Part shown: positions 1 through 11,100 of the stretch, piece after piece
Layout: every line of letters starts with the position of its first letter
Numbering within the stretch: the first letter of the stretch is position 1
From: Saussurea involucrata
Lineage: Eukaryota; Streptophyta; Magnoliopsida; Asterales; Asteraceae
Length of the DNA stretch: 64,000 nucleotides
Assembly (NCBI GenBank): GCA_033807775.1
Contig: CM066314.1
Span: 148,107,429 to 148,171,428 of the forward strand
Direction: 5' to 3'
The notes under the pieces: generated by a model
Seen by the model: only the letters and a program-made list of their open reading frames with translations
Told to the model about the DNA's origin: nothing
Databases searched by the model: none
Program-made: the position numbers and the translations under genes

Positions 1-800
1 AAGCATGAGCAAAACTCCACTTTTTTGCAGAATGCACCTTTTGACTTATATTATTTGGTTTTGTGCGCCCATTTTGGAAAAGGGTGAGCAAAACCCTCTT
101 TTTTGCGAAAATTTGGGGTTTTGATCACTCTTTTTGCGAAATGGGCCCACAAAACCGAATAATATGCCAAAAAGTAGATTCTGCAAAAAAAGTGGGGTTT
201 TGCTCATGCTTTTTGGGGAAAGTGTGGCTATTTTGTTCTAATTTGGAGATGTCTCCTACGTTACCCATAATATGTGGAAAAGGTTGGTCATTTTGTGATG
301 GTTCACTTAGCAAAAAACCCACTTTTTTGCGAAATGCACTTTTTGATGTATATTATTCGGTTTTGTGGGCCTATTTCGCAAAAAGTGTGAGCAGAACCCT
401 CTTTTTGCAAAAAAATGGGTTTGTGCTCACCCTTTTCGCGGGGTGGGCCCACAAAATCGAATAAAATAAGCCAAAAAGTACATTTTGAAAAAACGTGGGT
501 GTTTGCTCATGCTTTTTGCAGAAAGTGTTGCAATTTTGTTCTAATTTGGATTTTGGAAAAGGTTGGTCATTTGTAACCACAAGGGTTGTGGCGTACTGGT
601 TAAGGCCCCTGAGGGATGTGGTGGAATATCCCATCTCCCCAGGGTTCTAATCCAGGCATACACAAAGATTGTGGCCACTGAGGTTTAATCAAGGCTGATG
701 TCTTACGGTCATAATTTGCCAAGGGATTAGTCTAGGCATAGCCTAGGACACCCTTCCAAAAAAAAGGTTGGTCATTTGTGATGGTTCACTCCAGTTATGG
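1..800. repeat. Tandemly duplicated fold-back element, period about 302 bp
   Basis: Two copies of one unit lie head to tail. Landmarks at about 18-37, 140-210 and 267-305 recur at about 319-339, 440-520 and 555-574 plus 780-790. Within each unit the left side (GCAAAACTCCACTTTTTTGC and a stretch reading through TTTGGTTTTGTG) recurs inverted on the right side (CACAAAACCGAATAAT, then GTGGGGTTTTGCTCATGC). The unit is therefore a fold-back, MITE-like sequence. Copy 2 lacks about 20 bp near its 3' end and is interrupted by a SINE. No coding exon of the downstream gene was recognised here. Confidence 0.7.
575..761 (+). mobile_element. tRNA-derived SINE with 18-bp target-site duplication
   Basis: A 187-bp insertion starts with a tRNA-like head. 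An A-box-like stretch (GTGGCGTACTGGTTAAGG, about 588-605) is followed by a B-box-like GGTTCTAATCC (about 643-653). The element ends in an A-rich tail. It is flanked on both sides by the same 18 bp (AAAAGGTTGGTCATTTGT at 557-574 and 762-779). The preceding copy of the surrounding repeat has the same site without the insert (about 276-296), so an empty-site paralogue is present in the window. It resembles a tRNA only in its promoter boxes and is not a tRNA gene. Confidence 0.85.
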
Positions 801-854
801 CTATGTTTGTGACCCTTTCTTTAATCCTAATTAGTAGTACTTCCATTCTTCCAG

Positions 855-3282
855 ATCGATATTTTGAATGCCAGAATCAAGGAACTAGAATTGCATAAAG
901 CTGAAGGTACAGTTGGAGGCCCGATGGAATATGAATAATCGGTGCATCTTTTTGCCGCATATTGGTTCTTTAGACGCTGATACATCGGATTCGTCTGCAT
1001 TTCAAACAGGAGATAAGCAGGAAGTTACAACAGTGAAAAATGAAAGCGGTTCCAAAGGTTCTTCATCTTGCAAAAATGACAAACTGAAGAGGTACAGGCC
1101 TCTAATAAAATACACAAAATTAGAATTCAAGGTAATAATGTTCATGAATATTATTTTCAACTTCTCGTTTGAAATTAGATTGTTTACATATTTAATATTA
1201 TGTATTCATTCCAGGTTGATACATTCTTTGCGGTCGGGTCTCCTCTTGGGGTGTTTCTTGCTCTTCGCAACGTCCGTATGGGAATTGGTAACTTGTTGTT
1301 TCTAATAGTTATTATCTTTCCATCCAATTATTGACCGATATATAGTAGGTGTTGTTATTTCGTATCTGGTTGCATATGTAGCAGAATCTTATACTTGATG
1401 AAATTTTTATTTTTTCAAGGGAAAGGAAAAGAGTATTGGGATGATGAAAATATAAACGAAGAGATGCCATCTTGTCGGCAGATGTTCAACATTTTTCATC
1501 CTTTTGATCCAGTGGCATATAGGTATCTCTCATCCCTTTGCTTCTTTGCTATATATAAAATATTATAAAATGCTTGGATCCAAGCGGGGTACAAAATAAT
1601 TAGCATAATATAAAATAAAACAAAATTTACTTAAAAAACGGTTTCATTAAAATGACATACAAGTGGTTTTTTTCCTTCTTTTCTGCCATTGTTACCGAAG
1701 AATTAAAAGAGAGTCAAAGAGATGCGAACTTGCAACCTATAATACCAGATGCAATGACACTACCAGTAGGCTGCAACCACTTTTTGTTAACTGAAAGGAA
1801 CACTAGGGGTGTTCAAGAAAACCGTGGACCACTCAAACCGGTCAAACCAAGTCAAACCGGACCATTTTCGGCGGTTTGAGCGGTCTAACGGTCTGGTCCG
1901 GTCTGAAAAATTGCCAAACCGCTCGGTCCGGTCTTGTCTGCGGTTTGAACATTTTTCTGAGCGGTCCGGACCGAACCGGCCGCCAAACATACACAAGTAT
2001 TAATTGTATTAAGTTTTCATGTTATAGGCTCAACTTATATGGCCTAATTAAAAAAAGTTCGTCCAAGACATTATGTTTTAGTTTTTATTTCTCAATTGAC
2101 CGCATTGTCTAAATTGACAAAATCCCAAAATCCGTCAAAATCAAATCCAAAATTCCAACTATTGTTGGTGGATTTGTTTAACTTTTTTTCAATTTGCTCA
2201 ATGTTTTTTTTATAATGTTATGTTGGTAGTAATTTCATTTTGAATATATACGTTACGTTTTTTTAGTTTAAAGCCCATAAAATGCCCAAACCGCCTAAAC
2301 CGGTCAGATCAGACCGCCTTTTTGGGGTCCGGTTTGGCCGGTTCGGTCAATTGCGGCCAAACCGCTCAGTTTGGAAAATTTATAAACAGCTATTGCGGTT
2401 TGGTTTGTGGTTAGGGGGATTAAACTGAAATAAATTGGGCTTCCACAGAGTAGAACCACTTGTTTGTAAAGATCTTCGCAACACACGCCCAGTCATTATT
2501 CCCTATCATAGAGGTGGAAAGAGGCTGCATATCGGATTGCAGGTAGGTCTTATACAGTTGAACCACTTGCTGATGTCAGCATTCACATGTGATATTGCTT
2601 ATACATTATGGTGCAGGAATTCGTAGAAGATGTTGCATCAAGTTCTCAGGTGGTAATGGATCGCATGAGCTCAGTAAAGGTCTCTATTTTGTTCGATTGT
2701 TCTAGAAAGAATATAATATATTGTAGGTTTGATCAAACCTATATATATAGAGCGGGAGGTTTAGGGGAAAACCCCCAAAAAAATGAAAAACTGAAGAAGA
2801 CCCTGATAACCGTACATCTGGATGGTATGCACATGTGCATACAAGTAATTTGTAACATGCACATGTGCATGTAATTGAAGTTGTTTTTTGGTTTTTATGC
2901 ACATGTGCATATGCATGTGTGCATGTTACAAATTACTTGTATGCACATGTGCATACCGTCTAGATGAACGGGTACATGGTTTTCCTCAGATTTTCATTTT
3001 TTTGCGGTTTTCCCTTGAACTTGACCCTATATGTGTGTGTGTGTGTGTGTGTATAGGAACCTCTCCTCTCTCTATAAGGGCTCTTCCCTAATGTTGCATT
3101 GCGTTAAAAGATTAGTCAATCTTCATACTCCTTATATTACTATTATATGGTCAAAAGGCTTATTTTGGCAAACCATTTGTAGGGTAAAGTACTGGCACTA
3201 TGTCATTCAAAGGACGGTGTTGCTCTTGAAGGTACTATAAGCTCCCCTGTTTGTTTTCCTGCGTTCTACCAACCATGTATTA

Positions 3283-3332
<50 letters not shown>

Positions 3333-5964
3333 GGTTTAGGCTCAGCTGAGACATCAGAAAAGCCTGCAACAGTAGAGAGATCGTATGGTTCAATAATGCT
3401 GGAGAGGTTAACAGGGAGTGAAGATGGGCGAATTGATCATGTCCTTCAAGTATGTATTCTTGCTAATCTTTTGAATGAAGCATTTCAAAAAAATTAAAAA
3501 AGATTAAATGTCCTAGGTTGACCAAAGTAAAATAAGCTTTTGTCATTTCCAACCCAAATAATTTGATCCTACAATTAAACAATCAGACAATTTGAAACGA
3601 CGAAAGATTTGTTAACATTACTTTCTTTAAATTGAATGTTGCAGGATAAAACTTTTCAGCATCAATATATATCTGCTGTGGGAGCACATACGTAAGTATA
3701 TATATCAATCATGAAATACTTGAGAAATTATATTTCATTTCTTTAGAAAGCTTCAGAACAGCACGACCACACCCAAAGGGGTGAACTTGTTGTCAAATGC
3801 CCAACGATGCACTCTTGCTAATCTATTGTGAAACGAGGGATGAAACTATTCCTCAATAATTATATTAATTAAGTAGGTGTCAAAATGCAGCGTGCTTTGA
3901 TCCGATTCTTATTTTGTGTAATGTACGTCCAAAAAGATAAGTGAAAAAATCGGTGACTATGGCAAAGGACAAGGCTATAAGGAGATGTACATGAGATTAG
4001 ATACTAGAGCAAAATAGGAATTTTAGTTGGGCGAGTATCACCAAGGGGTTGGAAGTCAACATTGGAGGGCAAATGATACCTCAAAAGATAGTTTCAAGTA
4101 TCTAGGGTTTATGATTCAGAAGGGTGACGAGGATGACATAACACATCACCTAAAGACGGGGTGGCTAAAATGGAGGGTCGTTGTGTGACAAGGTTGTCCT
4201 GCTAAAATTGAACGGTAAATTTTACCGCATAGCCATTACACCAACTATTCTGTATGGGTTAGAATGTTGGGTGATAAGGAAAGCCCAAGAGAGGAAGTTG
4301 GAAGTGGTAGAAATGAGGATGCTTAGATGGACTTGTGGTCAGACATATATATTGAGTTGGAAGTAGGTCTACACAGTGGTGTTGGTAGTTGCACACATCA
4401 CATATATGTTGAGAGAGGGAAGATTACGATGGTTTGGTAACGTTCTGAAACACCCCAAATTCTAGAAAAAGCGACTAATTTAAAACTTTTGATAAAACAC
4501 TACAATCATTACAACTTTCTACCATAAAAACCTCTTAAGTCAAACAAAATAAGTCAAGGTCGTAAGTCACAACTTAAAATCTAATTCCATATGGGACTAG
4601 GTTAGAAACAGTGTTACTAAAACTCTCACCGAAAGTTATTATCTCCAATGATACGAAAGACATCCCTAGGAGCTAAGTCCTTCATGTGCCTCTAACTAGC
4701 ACTCAACTCTTCTAAGTATCGCTATTACCAGCCCCACAAGGACCTGATGCACATGCCGACAAGAAAAAGTGTTAGCTTAAAGCCTAGTAGTGGGTTCACG
4801 TAGTTTTCATCTCAATTGTATAAACGGTAAAACTGAAAGAATGCTAGATCACAATTTTTCCAAAATGGAATATATTTACCATAAAAGCAACATCTTTCTA
4901 AAACCCACTGTTTTTATAATGAATAATTCAATGGTTAAAATACCCGTTTTAATATGAAACAATAATGCACTCAAAACGTGAATAAAACTTGATATTCAAA
5001 TACCGAGAACAATGGATGGAACTCTATGTCCAAAACACTGAAAACATGGATATAGCACCATATTCAAACCACAAAAAACATGGATAAAGCACCATATCTA
5101 AAAGATTGAAACCAAGGATAAAACACCATATCCAAACCACTTATAACACGGATAAAAACATCATATTCAAAACACATCTGTCAGTGGTAGGGGAGACTCG
5201 TTTTCATTGAATGTGGTGGGAGCACAAAAGTAAGCCCCAACCAAATGCCCTCTTCCTCTTAAATGTAGTTTATTTTTTATTTATTTAAGATGGGTTTTTA
5301 ACAATATGACTGCTACTTTGCATTTACCTGAAGTAAAAACCCTTGAACATGGTTTTTATGTTATCCCTAGTGAAGTGCACATTGTGACCGGATTTGTTGC
5401 TCGGTAACATCATTTTCAACATTGTTACAAACCACAAAAAAGTGCTTCTTATTGGGGCACTTTTGACTGATTTGGCCGAGGGCACCAAATACTTTAGGAC
5501 CGACCCGGATACGCCCTTTATTTCCGCACACTTTGCACAAATCGGGGGTTTTCACATAAAAAACCTTTCTACTCTTCGAGGTAGAGGTCAAGTCTACCTA
5601 CATCCCACCCACCCCCAACCCAAATAGTTCCCACCTCCGCTTGGGACTTACTGGGTTTGTTTGGTTTTTCTTTATGGCAATTGGGCTTTAATGAGAGCTT
5701 CTTTTTGATTGTGCTACATCTTGCAGAAATTATTGGAGAGACCTGGATACTGCGTTATTCATATTGAAACATTTATATCAAGACATACCAGAAGAGCCTG
5801 AAATACCAGATGAACTCATAGATAATGAAATAAACCAATCAACCGATGATTTCCATGGCTGGTATAATAATGAAGAGGCGGCCGAGGAAGAGCTCCCTTT
5901 GACCTTCTCTAATTCAAAGTTCATGAGAAAGTTCTCGAGGAGAGCCAAAAGCTTCATCGGGTAA
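855..5964 (+). CDS. SGR2-like DDHD-domain phospholipase (3' ten exons, 5' end outside window)
   Basis: C-terminal 328 residues of a phosphatidic-acid-preferring phospholipase A1 of the SHOOT GRAVITROPISM 2 type, which in plants acts on vacuolar membrane and trafficking in gravity-sensing tissue. Exons by splice sites and phase: 855-906, 974-1131, 1215-1287, 1420-1522, 2449-2542, 2617-2679, 3183-3231, 3340-3449, 3645-3691, 5727-5964. All junctions keep frame. Family hallmarks seen: KYTKLEFK, AVGSPLGVFLALRN, FNIFHPFDPVAYR, PVIIPYHRGGKRLHIGLQ, GRIDHVLQ and GAHTNYWRDLDTALF, which are the DDHD domain. The first exon (ILNARIKELELHK) looks coiled-coil. The lipase serine motif would lie upstream of the window. 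The 67-bp second intron is short, and its acceptor was chosen because it alone keeps the frame. The last intron (about 2 kb) holds a LINE fragment and a minisatellite. Confidence 0.88.
1806..2410. repeat. Fold-back element rich in CGGTTTG/GGTCCGG, in an SGR2 intron
   Basis: Lies inside the intron before the RVEPLVCK exon. The left end is dense in AAACCGGTCAAACC and GGTCCGGTC words (1830-1985). The right end carries the inverted counterparts (GGTCCGGTTTGGCCGGTTCGG, about 2325-2347), around an AT-rich core. No transposase coding. The family is unidentified. Confidence 0.5.
2749..3029. mobile_element. MITE family B copy 1 (TGCACATGTGCA palindrome array)
   Basis: Fold-back element in an SGR2 intron. 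The ends are inverted (AGGTTTAGGGGAAAACC on the left, GGTTTTCCCTTGAACTTGACC on the right). The centre has four perfect TGCACATGTGCA palindromes, near 2828, 2859, 2899 and 2942. Three further copies occur in the window, two in BASS2 introns and one in an ABCG32 intron. Copies 2 and 3 have clear 10-bp target duplications, so this is probably a Mutator-like MITE. Confidence 0.75.
3284..3331. repeat. (TA)n microsatellite
   Basis: About 23 uninterrupted TA units immediately upstream of the acceptor of the GSAETSEK exon of the SGR2-like gene. Confidence 0.9.
3990..4445 (+). pseudogene. Truncated LINE (non-LTR retrotransposon) reverse transcriptase 3' fragment
   Basis: Conceptual translation in shifting frames gives the C-terminal part of a plant LINE reverse transcriptase: YLGFMIQKGDEDDI, then HHLKTGWLKWR, then LLKLNGKFYRIAITPTILYG, then CWVIRKAQERKLEVVEMRML, then RWTCGQT. 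The piece is broken by frameshifts and stops. It lacks the catalytic FADD region and lies in the last SGR2 intron. It is a dead 5'-truncated copy. Confidence 0.75.
4980..5185. repeat. Imperfect minisatellite, unit about 35 bp
   Basis: Five to six degenerate units built on CATGGATAAAGCACCATAT followed by a C-A-rich spacer, for example at about 5046, 5089, 5114 and 5148. It lies inside the last SGR2 intron. No ORF. Confidence 0.6.
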
Positions 5965-8128
5965 CGACTGATTTTTCTTTGCAAACCGACTATTGTTCTT
6001 GTATGAATGCACAAAAACATTGTAGTTTGCAAGAATGAACGGTTTTGGACAAATTATCAAAATGTAAGTGCCCATAAACGATCATGATAAGCACTTTTTA
6101 TCCAAAACTGTTCATTTAGGGGGAGCCGGTGGGTGGTGGTGGTGGCGGCGGTTGTAGAGTCTATGTACATGAAATGTGTATTTTGTTCAAAGATGTTTGT
6201 ATAGTAGGTAACGATAATTTAATGATATACACAGGATTGTACATTATTGTTTTTACTTGTGTCCGAAAAGAATGGTGGTATTCTTTTTAATAATGGATAG
6301 GATAACAGAAATTGGGCAACAAAAGTCGTTTTCTCTAGGGTTGGGTTCCGGTGAGAAGCGTAAGAAGGGATCTGGACTCTTGAATTAATCGTAATTGAAG
6401 ATCAAAAGAATTAGGGTGCACCGAGATGCACCGGATCAATTCCCAAGTGTAATTCATGGGTGGAGATGAGATTAAAAGCGATTTAAGGGTCTAGATCTCT
6501 TCTTTACGCTTCTTACCCCTTATCTCCTTTTCTCACACGATCTTCGTTGTTTCCAAAACAATTTTTATTTGATCCTCACAAATCAATTTTCCATCACTGC
6601 ATTCAGCTAACACATGATTGATTAACATTTTTTTAGATAATTATTAAGTTCCTTTGTTTTGTATATAAAAAAACGTATTCAATGGCTTAAACGATTACTT
6701 TAAGACATATAACTTAATCTTATGGGTTATTTACTTTAAACGTAATGGGCTTGATGGTTGATTTGGTTATTCACAAACATTTTGAAATGTCTACTTACAA
6801 TTTAATGAAAAATAGATGAGCCGGCTTATTAGATTCAGCCAAAAAAATTACTTCACTTGCCCCTATAAAAAAATGCACCCTAAAAAATATAGCCTAGTCG
6901 CCCTTTTTCACTCTCCTCTTTTTGTGGGTTGCATATCTTTCCCCTTCCCCCAAAGAAGATTTAGGCATTGTATTTATCAAAAAACAAGAATAATGGTAAT
7001 CTTGATATTTTCTTTATCTTCAAAGACAACAATTTTATAGGTAAAGTCAAATAGTCTTCTTCAAAAGATCTAAAAAACACCATATTTTGAGATATGAGCA
7101 TTTTAGGTAACCATTTACGTGTTCCAAAAAATCTCCGATCCAATCGCAAAATGGCTAAAGTTATCACAAGTGAACCTCCATGGTCACAAGGATTTTGGCA
7201 GCGCCTAGATTCAAACCTGATGGGAAAACGCATCACAACGGTAACAATAGATGCAAAATAAACCTTCGTTGGACAAAACTTTCCCGACTTATATGAACCT
7301 TTGAGGATGCAAACATATAGGGAATTAGCCCTCAAATCATAAATATGCATCAAGCAAACACATATCTTAGCATGGAAACCTATTAAGACGAGAGTAAAAC
7401 AACGAGACCCTTGGACTGCATAAAGCCCACTGCCACCAATAAACAATACAAAAGTCTTCTCTATATAAAACTAGAGGCAAACAACAATAATCATACTCTT
7501 GGAACAAATCATCAAGAAGTATCCATCAAACGTAAAAGAAAAGAGGAAGAAATATCACCAGAAATACTGCAATTTGTCAAACAACAAAAGGACGACTCTG
7601 GACCTTCAAAACCGGTCTCCACCGTTCAAAATGTAGATAGAGATGTCGTGAAGCTACTGTCCATAAATCACAATGATCCAACGGTTCAACCTTCAGGAAT
7701 AGACGAAACGGCACGACTGTACTTGCCCAAAAAGTGCAGTCGTACCTTTTCTCTTTTCTTTCACTTTTGTATTTTGTGGACTCTTTTCTTGTTATAACCC
7801 TATACAAGACTATATATAACTTCTATAAGACCACTGTTGTTTGTCCATTTTAACTACCCTTGTGGGCCAGAAACAATTAAAAATAGAACCCAACAATTAA
7901 CTACTAATAGACTAGTACAATGAGCATCACAAATTGTACCTTAATCAATTTTCGATTTGGGGTTTTGGATTGGCTCGAAATCTGGTGTGTGGTTCCCCTT
8001 TGTTTTCCACGATTCTTTCCTATATCTTCTCTGCAAATCTTGGCCCCATCTCATTTCCCCCAATTCAAAAAAACGAACCACATGCCTAAATAACAGTTTT
8101 CACTCTCACCAAATCTTCTTGATCTTCA
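5965..8128. other. SGR2-BASS2 intergenic region
   Basis: Spacer between the SGR2 stop and the BASS2 start. It contains the SGR2 3' UTR, one MITE of family A (6337-6546) and AT-rich sequence. Two unconvincing ORFs overlap on opposite strands at 6961-7807, with no recognisable domain. A TATATATAA stretch at about 7809-7818 could serve BASS2 but is 310 bp from its ATG. I see no other gene. Confidence 0.6.
6337..6546. mobile_element. MITE family A copy 1 (Mutator-like)
   Basis: Starts GGGTTGGGTTCCGGTGAGAAG-like, has the internal ATGCACCGGATCAATTCCC stretch, and ends in the inverted CTTCTCACG / CTCACACGATC side. It is diverged from other copies. At least eight copies lie in this window. Confidence 0.8.
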
Positions 8129-11100
8129 ATGGCGTCTATATCAAGAATTGTTGCAAAAGATTGTAAATTTCAATCACTTGATGCTGTTCTTCAAAGACCC
8201 AGATATGATTTGCCCCCAAGAGGGATTCAGAACCATGTTTGTAAGTAAATTGATCTACTTTTATGCTAATTTTCGAATTGGGTATTTCTTGTTTGCTGCT
8301 GAAATGCATTGGCTACAACTTATAAATGATACATACTTATTAGAAATTTTGTGAAAATTTTCAGGTTTTAGAAGTGGGTTTGGTTCATCTGGCGATGTTA
8401 AAAGTTGTTTGGCTATTCAGAATAAGCAATTCTCTCCAGCAATTATTCAATCTTCAGTCTCCAGGTACTCTGTGTGTGTGTATATGTATATAATATGTTT
8501 TATGTACATATATAGGGTTGGGTTCCGGTGAGAAGTTGAGGTTAACATGAGAAGTGGTTATTAGCCGTTGGATGAGAAATGGATGCACCGAGATAAGATA
8601 CACCAAGATGCATCGGAACAATTCTCTTGTAAGCCGCAATTCATGGGAGGGCATTTGATTAAAAATGATCCAACGGTTTAGATCCACTTCTCATGCTTCT
8701 CACGTTAACCTCAACTTCTCACGTTATCCTTCGCCAAGACTATTTTAGAAACCGGTGAAATCTAACAAACCGTACAAACCGTCATTTTCATTGTGTACTT
8801 GAATGAAATTGTTTCATGAAAGTGATTAGAATGATGAAGTTATTTCATATAATTCTTTCTTGATGAAATTGCTTCATATATTTTTGTTTCTATGTAAAAA
8901 TGAAGTTGTTTCATGTATTTCTCATTTTGATAAATTTGTTTCATATATTCTTAATTAATCAACCCTCATATATTTTTTATGAAATTGTTTCATATATTCT
9001 TGACTAATCAACACTCATAATTAAGAAAAAGTGAATAAAAATAAAAATTATGATTGGTTGAATGGGGTTTGTACGATTTGTTAGATTTCACTGGTTTGTA
9101 AAATAACCGAACCCTATATATATATAATATGCTTTGTGGATTTTTAGGAGCTCAATTACTAGTTTTGTTTTTAAATTATAGTTTTAGATGTTAAAGAAAT
9201 GTTAAGAAACAAGTCACTAAGAACACTATTGAATGTTACCTAGAAATATCAATGCTATGTTTGACAAACTAGTTGATAAACAGGCTGATAAACAAGTTAC
9301 GTTTGATAAAGATAGCTGATAAGATCGATGACAACGTAAAATGTGCTAAAAGGAGGATATAATATAAGGGACTTTTATGTAACATATAAGGGGCATAATT
9401 GGAAGAAAGTGAAAAGAAGCCCTAATAAGGTTATCACACCCCATTTAGTTTGAGGGATTATGCTATCGAGGGAGGTTCACGGAAAAACCTTAAAAAATGG
9501 AAAACTGAGGAACACCCTGGTAACCCTTCATCCGGACAGTATGCACTTGTGCATACAAGTAAATTAAGTTGTTTTTTGGTTTTTATGCACTTGTGCATGT
9601 TACAATTTACTTCTATGCACAAGTGCATACCGTTCAGATGAAGGGCTACCAGGGTGTTACTTAGTGTTATGTTTTTTTTAGGTTTTTTCCGTTTTTTGAG
9701 GTTTTTCCCTGAACCTGACCCTTATGCTATCATGGTGTTTTTCTTCAACTATATGCCAAGGGTCTTAAACATGATTAGTAATGTTTATCTCACTTGTTAA
9801 TCTACCAAATTTGTTTAATTTTATAATTAGGAGTTCGAAGATTCTGTGCCAAGCAGCAACGAATATACCAGGAGATGTGCCTGCCAATGGCAATACCTCT
9901 AGCGGAATGTCAACATACGAAAGAATAATCGAAACTTTAACAACTCTTTTTCCTTTATGGGTATGTTTAAGCCAAGTGTTCATCGCAGTTCCAACATTAT
10001 AAAGTGTAGTAATTCTTATATGATGCCATTTACAGGTTATTATAGGTACAATTATCGGGATTTATAAGCCTTCTGCCGTAAGTATACCCTTTTGTGTGCA
10101 ACTTTTTGCCTGCTTTAAGTAATGGATATTCACATGTGAATTAATTATATCATTTGAGTCATAATGCAGGTTACTTGGTTACAAACGGATCTTTTCACCG
10201 TTGGCTTGGGTTTTCTTATGCTTTCTATGGGATTGACACTAACATTTGAAGACTTTAGACGTTGTTTACGGAATCCATGGACCGTATGCATCTCTTTCGA
10301 TTGTGCAAGTTCCTCTTTTTTTTTGCATATTAAAGGTGAATATTTTTTGTTTTTGTAGGTAGGTGTTGGATTTCTTGCTCAATATTTGATCAAACCCGTG
10401 TTGGGATTCTTTATTGCAATGGTATGTGACTATGCCTATGCCTATTAGTTTCTCATCATATCATGTATCGTTTCCTTTGCCGTTAGGCGATTGGTTTGAC
10501 GGAATATTCGGATTTCGTGGAAGAATTTGGAATCTTTGGTGTGTTTGGTTTGTAGGATCTGGAATGGAACTGAATTCCATTCTTTATGGATAATTCATAA
10601 AAACAAATTATAAATAGTTAAATTACCTTTTATTAATTTATTATTACAAAACAAATGTTTTTAACATATTCTACAACGTTATTACAAACAAATCCTATGA
10701 AATCCCATGAAATACCAACTACCCCTATGGAATTTCTAAATCCAATGTTTGTGGGATTTCATTTATTGGATTTTAATGTTTCTTACTGTTGTTTTTGGTT
10801 GTTTAATTGATGTAAAAACTTGAATTTTGTATCCGACAGACTCTAAAGTTATCCGCTCCACTTGCAACCGGTTTGATTCTAGTTTCGTGTTGTCCCGGGG
10901 GCCAGGCTTCAAATGTGGCAACCTATATATCTAAAGGAAATGTAGCTCTCTCTGTTCTCATGACAACGTAAGCTTACCTTCTCTTGTTTTACTCCAATAC
11001 TTTGGGTAGGGTACTAGGGTTGTGGTTAGAGATGCACTAAAAGCCTGAATCCCGGCCCGAAAAAGCCCAGGCCTAAAACCCGGACTGGGCCAAGTTTTTT

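Noticed and set aside
588..660. tRNA gene
   Set aside because: A- and B-box-like strings are present, but there is no cloverleaf acceptor stem. The unit has an A tail and an 18-bp target duplication, so it is a SINE.
913..1305. 130-codon plus-strand ORF as a complete gene
   Set aside because: It starts at a non-ATG codon and crosses two introns. Only its 974-1131 part is an SGR2 exon, with the frame fixed by both splice sites.
6961..7807. Overlapping ORFs on both strands (161, 128 and 76 codons)
   Set aside because: No recognisable domain, no supporting splice structure, and they contradict each other by strand.
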